DNA from: Edwardsiella hoshinae NBRC 105699 = ATCC 33379 | Lineage (GTDB): Bacteria > Pseudomonadota > Gammaproteobacteria > Enterobacterales > Enterobacteriaceae | Length of the DNA stretch: 64,000 bases | NCBI RefSeq assembly: GCF_000474215.1 | Contig: NZ_BAUC01000020.1 | Coordinates: forward strand, 98,944-162,943 | Direction: 5' to 3' | Shown: positions 48,723-59,664 of the stretch, one piece after another | How the letters are laid out: every line of letters starts with the position of its first letter | How positions within the stretch are numbered: position 1 is the first letter of the stretch | Made by a program: the position numbers and the translations under genes | The notes under the pieces: generated by a model | The model's database searches: none | What the model saw: only the letters and a program-made list of their open reading frames with translations | What the model was told of the DNA's origin: nothing

Positions 48723-48763
48723 ATGCATAACCCAGAAGTATCTAAAGGTCATACATAATAATT

Positions 48764-48782
48764 AGTAATGATAATTATTTGC
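48764..48782. promoter_or_regulatory. Fur box of the TonB receptor gene
   Basis: The 19-base window includes TAATGATAATTATTTGC and matches most of the GATAATGATAATCATTATC consensus. On the minus strand it overlaps a TTGCAA -35 and lies next to a TATTAT -10 (48755-48760), so iron-loaded Fur would block the promoter. Confidence 0.75.
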
Positions 48783-49062
48783 AAGTGATAGCTAAGGCAT
48801 GAGATGAAGAGATGTACAAGGGGGCGTCTTACTATCTCCCGGTTAAGGTTGCGAGCGATCTGGCGGTGATCCAGCGCAACGCGATGGCGAGCCCGCAGTC
48901 CGCCGATTGCCGGAATGTGGCGTTAGGAGCAGCCATCAGGCGGCGAGCTGGTTTGGCGTGGCAAGAGGGAACGCAGGGATAGCGTGGTGAGATGATGGGA
49001 AAAGATGGTGGCGCCGCGTCACTAGCCCGCCCCCCACACCAGGCGGGAGGCGGTGAAAGGTC
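48783..49062. other. Gap between the receptor gene and yeaD
   Basis: 280 bases with no supported gene. A GC-rich hairpin, CCCGCC/GGCGGG near 49026-49043, lies just downstream of yeaD on its strand and may end that transcript, though without a T-run. Confidence 0.4.
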
Positions 49063-49959
49063 TTAGCGCTGCGGACGTAGGCGTAGCGTAGCGGCGAGGT
49101 GGGCCGGGTTGCCATCGCTGGCCCGCAGCGGTTGGCTAACGCGAGCGGTCTCCACACAGACCATCGTGTGGTAACCCTCGTTCGGCATGTCGGCCATCGC
49201 GGCGGCGATCTCACTCCACGGGTTCCAGGCGACCACATCGCTATGCTGATGGTGGTGGATCTCGATGCTACGCTGGAAACCGTCATCGTGGATCACACTA
49301 AAGGCGTCAGGTGCGGTATAGACCCGATCGGTGCGGGCGGAGAAGGTTAGCGCCCCTTGTTGTACGCCCGGCTTGCCACCGTTCACCTTGTCCAGGTAGC
49401 GGTCGCCCAGACCGGAGACAGAGACGCTTTGAATATCGGCGACGTTGAAATAGCTGTGTAAGGCGGCCTGGCACTGGTAGTCGCCATAGGCGTCCAGCTC
49501 CATAGCACAGTGCTGGCCCAGGCGATAACGGGCGATCAGACTAAAGTCGTGTGGCCAATACTTACGTGAAGCCTCGCTCGCCGTCAGGGTAAAGGTCAAG
49601 GTGACGCCCTGCGCGTCTTCGTCGTGCGCGTTAAAGGTCCAGGGGAGGTTGCGCGCAAAGCCGTGCGACGGATAGCCCTCTTGTTGCGCCGGACCAAACC
49701 AGGGCCAGCAGATAGGTACCCCACCCCGGATGGGCTCACCATGGCGAAAGGCGGAGGCTGGCGATAGCCACAGCGCCGGCTGCTCACCGCTCGGTTGCCA
49801 CAGCAGTAAATGCGCGCCTTGCAGGGCGACGGCAGCACGCACCAACGGGTGATTGACCACCACGATGGGTAATTCGTCCAACTGACGCAGGCTGATGTAG
49901 GGGGTCACCTGCTGTTCGACTGGCAAGGCAAAAATCTTCTCGGACATGCTCTGGGACAT
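49063..49959 (-). CDS. yeaD: D-hexose-6-phosphate mutarotase YeaD
   Basis: 298-residue aldose-1-epimerase-like protein that interconverts anomers of hexose-6-phosphates. Family stretches: LQGAHLLLWQPSGE, RGGVPICWPWFGPAQQEGYPSHGFARN, and the catalytic-type Glu region MVCVETARVSQPL. AAGGAG seven bases before ATG 49959 fixes the start. The same frame stays open to 50211 through an (Asp-Thr)n stretch coded by a tandem repeat; that part is unlikely to be translated. gapA lies upstream on the same strand. Confidence 0.93.
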   Translation of the reverse strand: MSQSMSEKIFALPVEQQVTPYISLRQLDELPIVVVNHPLVRAAVALQGAHLLLWQPSGEQPALWLSPASAFRHGEPIRGGVPICWPWFGPAQQEGYPSHGFARNLPWTFNAHDEDAQGVTLTFTLTASEASRKYWPHDFSLIARYRLGQHCAMELDAYGDYQCQAALHSYFNVADIQSVSVSGLGDRYLDKVNGGKPGVQQGALTFSARTDRVYTAPDAFSVIHDDGFQRSIEIHHHQHSDVVAWNPWSEIAAAMADMPNEGYHTMVCVETARVSQPLRASDGNPAHLAATLRLRPQR

Positions 49960-50069
49960 GGAACGGCTCCTTGATAAAAGCGGTGCAGTAGAGGGAAACG
50001 CGCCGATTATCCCACCTTCACTGTTGCGCCTCAATTGTGTTGCCTCTCTGACGCGAGCCTGCTCCCATC

Positions 50070-50149
50070 TGTCTGTGTCTGTGTCTGTGTCTGTGTCTGT
50101 GTCTGTGTCTGTGTCTGTGTCTGTGTCTGTGTCTGTGTCTGTGTCTGTG
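50070..50149. repeat. Tandem hexanucleotide repeat upstream of yeaD
   Basis: 80 bases of perfect period-6 sequence, unit GTCTGT on the plus strand (ACAGAC on the yeaD strand), about 13.3 copies with no mismatches. It lies 110 bases upstream of the yeaD start, between yeaD and the gapA terminator. Perfect copies imply recent or ongoing slippage. Confidence 0.98.
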
Positions 50150-50507
50150 CCGACGCTATCGCCGATCGCCAGGCTAGGTGTCAGGCGTACGCGGCTAGGT
50201 GCGTCCATCACCAGAGAGCGCCGACGACATGGCTCTCAATCAGGCTGAATTTATCTATGGAATAAAATTTTTACCGTTGTGCTGATATAACAAATCGGCG
50301 TATTCGACGCCGTCGGAGGAACGCAACGTCAGCGATCCGCACGCACATATGGAGGTAAGATACGAGATTGCCGTCGCGCTGTCGGCCTGCTCTCGGTGCG
50401 TGACGGGGGAAGGTAGTGCCTTTTCCTCGCCTGCGGCTGTCGCGTAGAACGGCGACCCTTTAGCAACAGCGTGTGGGTATCTCGTCAGGCAACGGGAGAT
50501 GGTCAGC
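50150..50507. other. Gap between the repeat and the gapA terminator
   Basis: 358 bases with no supported gene. It contains an AT-rich island near 50245-50280 that could hold a yeaD promoter on the minus strand. A frame on the minus strand (50255-50542) runs through the gapA terminator and is rejected. Confidence 0.45.
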
Positions 50508-50535
50508 ATAAAAAAGGGCGACTCGTGTCGCCCTT
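50508..50535 (-). terminator. Terminator of gapA
   Basis: On the minus strand, AAGGGCGA pairs with TCGCCCTT (arms 50528-50535 and 50514-50521), followed by a T-run. It lies 22 bases after the gapA stop. Confidence 0.9.
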
Positions 50536-50557
50536 CCGTCATTCCAGTCTCTGGCGC

Positions 50558-51913
<1,356 letters not shown>

Positions 51914-52324
51914 ATGGCTAAAGAGAACCACTCCTTGTCCCCACCTCAATTAACCGAGATGCAACGCTATGTGACGCATGAGCGTGGCACCGAACCGCCT
52001 TTCAGCGGCAAGCTGCTCTACAACCAGCAGGAAGGGATCTACCACTGCCTGTGTTGCAACAGCCCCTTATTCTATTCCGACAGTAAATATGAGTCGGGAT
52101 GCGGCTGGCCGAGCTTTTTTCGCCCCTACCAGCCCGATGCCATCCGCTACTTGGATGACCATTCACACCATATGCGGCGCACCGAGATCCGCTGCGCGCA
52201 TTGTGATGCGCACTTGGGCCATCTGTTTGCCGATGGCCCGGCACCGACGGGTGAGCGTTATTGCGTCAATTCCGCCGCGTTGCATTTCCACGCCGCCGCC
52301 GATGACAGTTGGACTGCGGGCTAG
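51914..52324 (+). CDS. msrB: Methionine-R-sulfoxide reductase MsrB
   Basis: 136-residue repair enzyme for the R form of oxidised methionine. The two zinc-binding CxxC pairs are CLCC and CAHC; the catalytic Cys is in [13 protein letters not shown] and the substrate-binding GCGWPSF is present. The resolving residue pattern is that of bacterial MsrB. Confidence 0.97.
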   Translation: MAKENHSLSPPQLTEMQRYVTHERGTEPPFSGKLLYNQQEGIYHCLCCNSPLFYSDSKYESGCGWPSFFRPYQPDAIRYLDDHSHHMRRTEIRCAHCDAHLGHLFADGPAPTGERYCVNSAALHFHAAADDSWTAG

Positions 52325-52393
52325 CACCGTGATATCTGCGACTGATAATACCAGGGTGAAGCGATTCAGCAAAGAAGATATTAGTGAGGAATT

Positions 52394-52675
52394 ATGGATA
52401 TTGAGCGTTTGCTCTCAATAATGAACGATGATGTCTATCAGCGTTTGCTGAGCGCGGTGGAGTTGGGGCGTTGGCCGGAAGGGCATCGTCTGAGCGAGCA
52501 GCAGCGTGCGCAGGCGATGCAAATCGTGATGCTTTACCAGTCTCGGCATAACCATCAGGCCGAGCATCTGACGGTGAACACCCGGGGCGAGATCGAGATG
52601 AAGAGTAAACAGGCGCTCAAGGCGCAATTCGTCTCGTCAGCGGCTCCCTTGACGGTGCGCCGCGTCGAGGAATAG
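52394..52675 (+). CDS. yeaC: DUF1315-family protein YeaC
   Basis: 93-residue protein similar to E. coli YeaC (DDVYQRLLSAVELGRWPEG, YQSRHNHQAEHLTVNT, MKSKQALK). Function unknown. It follows msrB after 69 bases on the same strand, as in E. coli. TGAGGA ribosome site. Confidence 0.92.
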   Translation: MDIERLLSIMNDDVYQRLLSAVELGRWPEGHRLSEQQRAQAMQIVMLYQSRHNHQAEHLTVNTRGEIEMKSKQALKAQFVSSAAPLTVRRVEE

Positions 52676-52740
52676 CAGGCGAGAAGGAAAGACGCCGCCT
52701 TGTCGTTGAGTGTCCGGTTCCGACACCAGGCGGCTAGGGA

Positions 52741-53376
52741 TCATGCCAGGCTGGGGATAGCGTCCAGGGTCGTCAGGGTGGCCCCGGCAGCCTGCATCTC
52801 CGTCAGAGCGCGATCGCTGTCGCCCTCCGTCAGGTCAACCCCACGGCATCCGTCTTGGATCACCGTGACGCGATACCCCAGACGCAGTGCGTCTAAAACC
52901 GAAAACTTTACGCAGTAGTCAGTTGCCAGTCCCAGTAACCACAGATGAGTGATGCCGTGCTGTTGCAGCCAGGCGTGTAATGCCGTGGCGGCGCGTTGGC
53001 CGTTGTCGAAGAAAGCGCTATAGCTGTCTACCGCCGCCTCACTGCCCTTGTGCACCACGAAGTCGAAGGCGGTATCACGCAACGCCGGGTGGAAGGCGGC
53101 GCCGATGGTATTCTGTACACAGTGATCCGGCCACCATACCTGGGGTAGACCGTTCAATTCTCCCTGGGCACCTACCTGGCCGCCGCTTTGCGTGGCGAAG
53201 CTGCCGTGATCGGCGGGGTGCCAGTCCTGGGTGGCGATCACTGGGATTCCGTCTCGGCGGGCCATCTCGACTGCCTGTAGGGCCACGGGGATGACCTCAT
53301 CGCCCCGTGGCACCGCCAGGGCGCCCTGGGGACAAAAATCATTCTGTAGATCGATCAGCAAAAGTGCGGCGGACAT
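52741..53376 (-). CDS. pncA: Nicotinamidase PncA
   Basis: Hydrolyses nicotinamide to nicotinate for NAD salvage. 211 residues from MSAALLLIDLQNDFCPQG. Catalytic triad: Asp in LIDLQNDF, Lys in VVHKGSEA and Cys in GLATDYCVKFSV; metal ligands in TQDWHPADHGSF. Start at 53376 has GGGAG upstream; the Met at 53391 is not conserved. It follows ansA on the same strand as in E. coli. Confidence 0.96.
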   Translation of the reverse strand: MSAALLLIDLQNDFCPQGALAVPRGDEVIPVALQAVEMARRDGIPVIATQDWHPADHGSFATQSGGQVGAQGELNGLPQVWWPDHCVQNTIGAAFHPALRDTAFDFVVHKGSEAAVDSYSAFFDNGQRAATALHAWLQQHGITHLWLLGLATDYCVKFSVLDALRLGYRVTVIQDGCRGVDLTEGDSDRALTEMQAAGATLTTLDAIPSLA

Positions 53377-53433
53377 CGGTCTTTCTCCCATGGTTGTGTG
53401 ACTAGAGCCGGCCTATTTCGTAATGGGGCCGTC

Positions 53434-54450
53434 CTAGGAATTCTCGCTCAGCTCGCCGCGCAGATCCTGTTGCATCAGATGGCGGATTGCATCGGTGGCG
53501 AGTGATTGGCTTAACAGATAATGCAGTTTAGTCAGTGCCGCCTCAACCGTCATGTCGAAACCGCTGATCACACCGGCATGTGCCAACGCATTGCCGGTGG
53601 CGTAACCCTCCATGTTTACGCGTCCGGAGAAGCATTGCGTCAGGTTGACCACGACGATGCCACGCTGGGCGGCTTGCTTCAGTTCGTCTAGCAGCTCCGG
53701 GTTTTGCGGTGCGTTACCTACGCCGTAGGAGCGCAAGATCAGCGCCCGCACCGGTTGACGCAGGAAGTTGCGTACCACATCGGCGGAGATACCGGGGTAG
53801 AGGGTGACTACCCCGATAGGCTGCGGCGTGATGGGATGAACCTGGAACGGAGCCTGATGCAGCGGGGTGACCAGGGGAGCGACACGGCGAATGTTGATCC
53901 CGGCCTCTAGCAGCATTGGGTAATTGGGCGAGGCGAAAGCATCGAAGCCGTCGGCGTGCGCCTTGGTAGTACGGTTGCCGCGAAACAGTTTGTTGTTGAA
54001 GAACAGCGACACCTCATTGATCGGGTAGTTGGCCGCCAGGTACAGGGCGTTCAGTAGGTTGGTCTGCCCGTCGGAGCGCAACTCGGCCAGCGGGATCTGC
54101 GAACCGGTGACGATCACCGGCTTAGCAAGGTGTTCAAACATGAACGACAACGCCGAGGCGGTAAACGCCATGGTGTCGGTGCCATGCAGAATGACGAAGC
54201 CGTCGTAGTGCGCGTAATTGGCCTGAATGTCGTCGGCGATATGCTGCCAGTCGGCGGGGGTGGTGTCTGACGAGTCGATCAGTGGCTGGTATTCGTGGAT
54301 GGTGAAATCCGGCATCTCTGGGCGGTGGAACTCCGGCATCTGCGCCAGTTGGCGCTGAAGGTGGCCAGAGACCGGAATATAGCCGTGTGCGGAACGTTGC
54401 ATGCCAATGGTGCCGCCAGTGTAGGCCACATAGATAGATTTTTTTTGCAT
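53434..54450 (-). CDS. ansA: Cytoplasmic L-asparaginase I
   Basis: 338-residue type I asparaginase, no signal peptide. Both catalytic threonines are seen: AYTGGTIGMQ near residue 14 and VILHGTDTMAFTAS near 90. SQIPLAELRSDGQTNL matches E. coli AnsA. Order sppA-ansA-pncA is the E. coli order. Confidence 0.97.
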   Translation of the reverse strand: MQKKSIYVAYTGGTIGMQRSAHGYIPVSGHLQRQLAQMPEFHRPEMPDFTIHEYQPLIDSSDTTPADWQHIADDIQANYAHYDGFVILHGTDTMAFTASALSFMFEHLAKPVIVTGSQIPLAELRSDGQTNLLNALYLAANYPINEVSLFFNNKLFRGNRTTKAHADGFDAFASPNYPMLLEAGINIRRVAPLVTPLHQAPFQVHPITPQPIGVVTLYPGISADVVRNFLRQPVRALILRSYGVGNAPQNPELLDELKQAAQRGIVVVNLTQCFSGRVNMEGYATGNALAHAGVISGFDMTVEAALTKLHYLLSQSLATDAIRHLMQQDLRGELSENS

Positions 54451-54693
54451 GACAGAAAATTCGCCGTTGCTGGGCGCAGATGCGCAACTATGCGTGGATT
54501 ATAGGGATAATACGGCAGAAAAAAAGCTGTGTTACCACCAAGGGGAGTGATTTAACCAAGATTTGAACGCGGACGTCGGTGCATGCGCGTATCGCTCATG
54601 GCGTGCTACTTGGCCAGATTAAGGGACATGGGCAAGGCGCATCCTGTGGGGAACCCATCGCGTTGCGCAGAGGGCTCCCCGTCAGGGGCGGGA

Positions 54694-56547
54694 TTAGCGG
54701 ATTTCGCTACAGGTCAGGCAGAGCGCATAACGTTGCTGCGGATCGTTAAGCGAGGCGACCCAGTCGCTCTGCGCCGCGATTTGGCGCGACAGCTGAAGCA
54801 GTGAAGCGGGCACCACGCCTTGCAACGCTTGCGGCAAGGATGCCTGCACCGAACCGGTTAGCTGGCTAAGTAGCATCTCGCCGAAGCTTGGTGTGTCGAC
54901 GTACCATTGCAGACGCGGCTGCTTGATCCCTGCCAGTTGCGCGGCCTTGCTGACGGCGTCGTCGAAGTCGCCTAACTGATCGACTAAGCCATTAGCCTTG
55001 GCATCGACACCGAGCCAGACCCGGCCTTGGGCGATCTGATCGACCTGTTCCGCCGTCTTATGGCGGGCGTCGGCCACCAGGTTGATGAAGCGCTGATAGC
55101 CATTGGCGATGGTTAGCTGCATCAGATCGCTGACGCTTTGCGGCAACGCCTTGGTCAGCGCGGTGTCGGCCAGCGACGAGGTGGCAACGCCATCGGTGTA
55201 GATCCCTAGCTTGTTCAGCGGCTTCTCGAAGGTATTGATCACCCCGAAGATGCCGATCGAGCCGGTGAGCGTGGTCGGACTGGCGACGATGTAGTTGGCC
55301 GGGGTCGAGATCCAGTAGCCACCGGAGGCAGCCAGTCCCCCCATGGAGACGACGACGGGCTTGCCGGCGCTACGGGCGGCGGCCAGTTCGCTGCGGATCT
55401 CTTCGGAGGCGGTCACGCTGCCGCCGGGGCTGTTGACACGCAGGATGATCGCCCGTATTGCCGGGTCGAGGCGCGCCTGGCGGATCTGGTCGGCGGTAGT
55501 GTCGCCGCCGACACTGCCCGGCGTTGCTTCGCCGTCGATGATCGGTCCGCTGGCGAAGATCACCGCGATCTGTCCCTTGCCGGATTGCGGCGTCCTCAGT
55601 GAGTAGTCATACAGACTGATGTGGCGATAGTTGCGCGCCTGGGCGTCCCAACCGAACTGTTTCGCCAGGAGCCCTTCCGCCTCGGTGCGTGACGCTAATC
55701 CATCGACCCAACGATGCAGCACGGCGTACTGCGCCAGGTCACCGCCGGTGGCCTGTAGCCCTTTGAGTAACTGCTCAGCACCGGGGAACAGTTGCTGCAC
55801 CGAGAGGTGGCGATTGGCGGCGACGGTGGTCAGGTAGTTATTCCACATGCCATGCAACCACTGGCTGTCGGCGCTGCGCGCCTGCGGCGACATCTGGTCG
55901 CGCATCAGCGGTTCGACCGCCGACTTATAGGTGCCTACGCGGAAGATGTGGGTGCTGACGTCCAACTTGTCCAGCAGGCTCTTATAGTAGAGGTTATTCG
56001 TCGCCATCCCTTGGAGGGCGACGCTACCTTGCGGCGAGAGGTAGATCTTGTCGGCGTAGCTGGCCAGGAAGTATTGCGCCTGGGTGTAGCTTTCGCCTAT
56101 CGCAATGATCGGCTTGCCGCTGGCGCGGAACTCACGTAAGGCCTTGCCGATGTAACGCAGCGATGGTTGATCGGCCCCGGCGAAGTTATTCAGGGACAAC
56201 ACCAGCCCGGTGATGTTGGCATCATCCTTGGCCTGACGCAGGGTCGCCACCAGGTCGAACAGCGAGTTTTCTTGTAGGGTATTGCCACGCATGCCCAACA
56301 ATTCACGCCCTAGCTGGCCGAACTTGTTGCTCAAGGTGGGGTTGTCGACCACCACACCGTTGAGATCGACCAGTAACGCGCCCTTGCTCATCGGGGCGGC
56401 CGGTTTGTCTTGTAGTTGCAGGTAAATGCCGACGCCAATTAGGATCAGCAGTAGAAGGAACAGGTTCAGGATGAATTCGCGGATAAAGTTCAGTATCCGC
56501 CAACACCCGCGAAACGTTCCGGCGATGTAGCGCCATAGCACGCGCAT
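54694..56547 (-). CDS. sppA: Signal peptide peptidase SppA (67 kDa type)
   Basis: 617-residue membrane-bound serine protease that degrades cleaved signal peptides. One N-terminal anchor (ILNLFLLLLILIGVGIYLQL), two S49 domains, general-base Lys in RVGTYKSAVEPL near 200 and nucleophile Ser in VSMGGLAASGGYWIS near 400. Complete relative to the E. coli protein of 618 residues. Confidence 0.96.
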   Translation of the reverse strand: MRVLWRYIAGTFRGCWRILNFIREFILNLFLLLLILIGVGIYLQLQDKPAAPMSKGALLVDLNGVVVDNPTLSNKFGQLGRELLGMRGNTLQENSLFDLVATLRQAKDDANITGLVLSLNNFAGADQPSLRYIGKALREFRASGKPIIAIGESYTQAQYFLASYADKIYLSPQGSVALQGMATNNLYYKSLLDKLDVSTHIFRVGTYKSAVEPLMRDQMSPQARSADSQWLHGMWNNYLTTVAANRHLSVQQLFPGAEQLLKGLQATGGDLAQYAVLHRWVDGLASRTEAEGLLAKQFGWDAQARNYRHISLYDYSLRTPQSGKGQIAVIFASGPIIDGEATPGSVGGDTTADQIRQARLDPAIRAIILRVNSPGGSVTASEEIRSELAAARSAGKPVVVSMGGLAASGGYWISTPANYIVASPTTLTGSIGIFGVINTFEKPLNKLGIYTDGVATSSLADTALTKALPQSVSDLMQLTIANGYQRFINLVADARHKTAEQVDQIAQGRVWLGVDAKANGLVDQLGDFDDAVSKAAQLAGIKQPRLQWYVDTPSFGEMLLSQLTGSVQASLPQALQGVVPASLLQLSRQIAAQSDWVASLNDPQQRYALCLTCSEIR

Positions 56548-56758
56548 GTAAGCTCCAGATAACGAGTTGTAGTCACGCTATCCTAACGGGGGAGGAGAAA
56601 AATGTCAGCGTTGAGATGGTGCGCGGCGCGAGGCTGTGCCGTTATGCGTACGCATTGCGCCGCGTGGGACTGGCATCTTGGCACGCTGCGGCGGATAATC
56701 GCCGCAACCTCGATTTAACCTCGTTGCTTGTTATCCGTTTTGTCCACAGGAGAGTGTT

Positions 56759-57307
56759 ATGGACGCCTTAACGTTACTGTTGCAACGCCGTTCCGCCTCG
56801 CGCCTGAGCGAGCCGGCTCCGGCGGGGCCGGTACTGGAAAATATCTTTCAAGCCGGGCTGCGAGCACCGGACCACAAGGGATTGCAGCCCTGGCGTTTCG
56901 TCACCGTACAGGGGGAAGGGCAGGAACGACTCAGCGCGTTGTTGCACGCTATTGCCGTCGAGGAGGGATTCGATGACAAGGGGATCGAGAAGGCGCGTAA
57001 GGCGCCATTCCGCGCGCCGCTGATCATCACGGTGATCGCCCATTGCGATGTCGAGAGTCGGGTGCCGCAGTGGGAGCAGGTGGCCTCGGCCAGTTGCGCG
57101 GTGATGGCGATGCAGATGGCCGCCCAGGCGCAAGGCTTTAACGGTATCTGGCGTAGCGGTCACTGGGTCACGCATCCGCGGGTGCGTGCGGCGTTCGGTT
57201 GCCGTCCTCAGGATACCATCGTTGGCTTTCTCTACCTGGGCACGCCGCAACTGAAGGCCGCCCGTTTACAACCGCTGGATAGCCGCGCCTTCGTGCGTGC
57301 ATTCTGA
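56759..57307 (+). CDS. ydjA: Nitroreductase-family protein YdjA
   Basis: 182-residue FMN-dependent oxidoreductase of the small nitroreductase type. Starts [21 protein letters not shown] (the RRS phosphate-binding motif) and has the family stretch [18 protein letters not shown]. Physiological substrate unknown. The order ydjA-selD-topB is that of E. coli, except for the added selU. Confidence 0.95.
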   Translation: MDALTLLLQRRSASRLSEPAPAGPVLENIFQAGLRAPDHKGLQPWRFVTVQGEGQERLSALLHAIAVEEGFDDKGIEKARKAPFRAPLIITVIAHCDVESRVPQWEQVASASCAVMAMQMAAQAQGFNGIWRSGHWVTHPRVRAAFGCRPQDTIVGFLYLGTPQLKAARLQPLDSRAFVRAF

Positions 57308-57500
57308 CGCCTGCTGTTCTCTGCGCCTCGTCGTTCGCGGTGCCGGGGGCGGCCGGGGCGGGCGACGGCGACCATTTACTGCGCGCGTAACCGTTTGCCT
57401 AACTATACTCGGCGGGGTTATTGATCCCGTTGCTTATCAATTTCCTGCGCTGGCGTTACCATAGCGCGATTTTATTTTTCTTGATGGAGAGGAGTAGGGT

Positions 57501-58547
57501 ATGACTGCGCCGGCCATTCGTTTGACACAGTACAGCCATGGGGCGGGATGTGGCTGCAAGATCTCGCCGAAAGTATTGGAGTCCATCCTGCACAGCGAGC
57601 AGGCTAAGTTTGTCGATCCCCACCTGCTGGTGGGCAATGAGACGCGCGACGACGCGGCGGTTTACGACATCGGCAACGGGGTTGGCATCATCAGCACCAC
57701 CGACTTCTTCATGCCGATCGTGGATGATCCGTATGATTTTGGCCGTATCGCGGCTACCAATGCCATCAGCGATATCTATGCTATGGGCGGGAAACCGATC
57801 ATGGCGATCGCCATCCTCGGTTGGCCGCTGGATAAGCTGGCGCCGGAGATCGCCCGTCAGGTGATCGAAGGCGGGCGTCAAGTCTGCCGGGAAGCGGGGA
57901 TTTCGCTGGCTGGCGGTCATTCCATCGACGCGCCGGAGCCGATCTTCGGCCTGGCGGTTACCGGGACGGTCAGCACCGAGCGCGTGAAGAAAAACAGCGC
58001 GGCGCAGGCCGGTTGCCGCCTCTACCTGACCAAGCCGCTGGGCATTGGGGTCTTGACCACCGCCGAGAAGCGCAGTTGCCTGCTGCCGGAGCACCAAGGG
58101 TTGGCGCGCGACACCATGTGTCAGTTGAACCGTCCTGGCGCCGATTTCGCCGACATCGCCGGGGTTACCGCTATGACCGATGTCACCGGCTTTGGTCTGT
58201 TAGGCCACTTGAGCGAAATTTGCCAGGGCTCTGATCTCCAGGCGACGTTGTGGTTCGATCAGATCCCGCGTCTGCCGGGTGTCGAAGCCTACATCGCGCA
58301 GGGTTGTGTACCGGGCGGTACCGGACGTAACTTTGACAGTTATGGCCACCTGGTCGGCCCGATGAGCGATCTTCAGCGTCAATTGTTGTGCGATCCGCAA
58401 ACCTCCGGCGGCCTGTTGTTGGCGGTGGCGCCGGACGCTGAAGCGGCGGTGCGTGAGATTGCGGCGCGTCATGGCCTGACCCTGAGCGCCATCGGCGAGC
58501 TACATGCGCCGCGCGCCGGCGAGCCGTTGATCGAGGTTCACGGATGA
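57501..58547 (+). CDS. selD: Selenide, water dikinase SelD
   Basis: Makes selenophosphate from selenide and ATP, the selenium donor for Sec-tRNA and selenouridine. 348 residues. The catalytic residue is Cys (SHGAGCGCK near 17-20), not selenocysteine; the partner Lys follows. [17 protein letters not shown] and DPQTSGGLL are intact. It overlaps selU by four bases. Confidence 0.97.
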   Translation: MTAPAIRLTQYSHGAGCGCKISPKVLESILHSEQAKFVDPHLLVGNETRDDAAVYDIGNGVGIISTTDFFMPIVDDPYDFGRIAATNAISDIYAMGGKPIMAIAILGWPLDKLAPEIARQVIEGGRQVCREAGISLAGGHSIDAPEPIFGLAVTGTVSTERVKKNSAAQAGCRLYLTKPLGIGVLTTAEKRSCLLPEHQGLARDTMCQLNRPGADFADIAGVTAMTDVTGFGLLGHLSEICQGSDLQATLWFDQIPRLPGVEAYIAQGCVPGGTGRNFDSYGHLVGPMSDLQRQLLCDPQTSGGLLLAVAPDAEAAVREIAARHGLTLSAIGELHAPRAGEPLIEVHG

Positions 58548-59656
58548 TCGATGCGGCAGTAACCCGTCCGGATGGCACGGACTATCTCGCCATCCTGGCC
58601 GCCGACACGCCGCTGATCGACGTGCGCGCTCCAGTCGAGTTCCAGGCTGGAGCTTTCCCCAGCGCCTGTAATTTGCCGTTGATGTTGGACAGCGAACGTG
58701 AGGCGGTGGGCATCTGTTACAAGCAACAGGGCCAGGAAGCGGCCATCGCCTTGGGTAATCGTCTGGTATATGGCGAGGTACGCGCCGCGCGTATCGACGC
58801 TTGGCTGGCGCAGTGTCGGCGCCAGCCAAGTGGCTACCTCTATTGCTTCCGCGGTGGCCTGCGTTCGCATATCGTGCAGCAGTGGTTGCGCGAGGCGGGG
58901 GTGGATTATCCGCTGATCGAAGGCGGTTATAAGGCATTGCGCCAGGCGGTGATGCAGCACACTGAGCAGGCTGCCACGCTGCCGATGGTACTGATCGGCG
59001 GTAACACTGGCTGTGGCAAGACACGGATGCTGCGCGAGCTGCCGGGCGGCATCGATCTGGAGGGGGCGGCGCGTCATCGCGGCTCCTCCTTCGGGCGTGT
59101 CGTGGTGGCGCAGGGCAGCCAGGTCGACTTCGAGAACCAGCTGGGTATCGCGCTGCTAAAACAGCAGCGCGCCGGCATTCGGCGTTGGATACTGGAGGAT
59201 GAAGGGCGGGTGATCGGCTCCAACCATATTCCACTGTGCTTGTACAATGCGATGCAGCAGGCGCCGGTGGCGGTAGTTGAAGAGCCCTTCGAGGCACGCC
59301 TGGCGCGTCTGCAAGAGGAGTATATCGATCTGATGCGCGTGGAGTATGAGCGCACCTACGGGCGCGAGGCGGGCTGGCAGGCCTACGCCGAATATCTGCA
59401 CCATGGGCTGTTCGCCATCCGCCGCCGTCTGGGGCTGGAGCGCTATGCTGAGCTGGATGGTCATTTGACGCGGGCGTTGCAACGGCAACGGGACGGTGAC
59501 GGCAGCGAAGCACACCTGGCCTGGTTGGTACCGCTGTTGCAGGACTATTACGATCCGATGTACGGCTATCAGTTGGAGAAGAAGGCGGCGCGTATCGTCT
59601 TTCGCGGCGATTATGCCGCCGTACGGGACTATCTCCTTTCCCTCGGCCAGAATTAA
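58544..59656 (+). CDS. selU: tRNA 2-selenouridine synthase SelU
   Basis: Converts 2-thiouridine at the wobble position of some tRNAs to 2-selenouridine through a geranylated intermediate, using selenophosphate from SelD. 370 residues: an N-terminal rhodanese domain with the catalytic Cys in [11 protein letters not shown] near 100, then a P-loop domain [12 protein letters not shown] near 145. Also named mnmH or ybbB. In E. coli the gene lies elsewhere; here it is translationally coupled to selD (ATGA overlap). Confidence 0.96.
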   Translation: MIDAAVTRPDGTDYLAILAADTPLIDVRAPVEFQAGAFPSACNLPLMLDSEREAVGICYKQQGQEAAIALGNRLVYGEVRAARIDAWLAQCRRQPSGYLYCFRGGLRSHIVQQWLREAGVDYPLIEGGYKALRQAVMQHTEQAATLPMVLIGGNTGCGKTRMLRELPGGIDLEGAARHRGSSFGRVVVAQGSQVDFENQLGIALLKQQRAGIRRWILEDEGRVIGSNHIPLCLYNAMQQAPVAVVEEPFEARLARLQEEYIDLMRVEYERTYGREAGWQAYAEYLHHGLFAIRRRLGLERYAELDGHLTRALQRQRDGDGSEAHLAWLVPLLQDYYDPMYGYQLEKKAARIVFRGDYAAVRDYLLSLGQN

Positions 59657-59664
59657 GGTGACCG

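Noticed and set aside
48779..49062. Possible extra gene upstream of the TonB receptor, such as a haem utilisation partner
   Set aside because: Only short shadow frames occur in this gap; no ribosome site or haem-protein motif is present.
50255..50542. 95-codon minus-strand frame between gapA and yeaD
   Set aside because: It begins inside the gapA terminator, has no ribosome site and no family resemblance.
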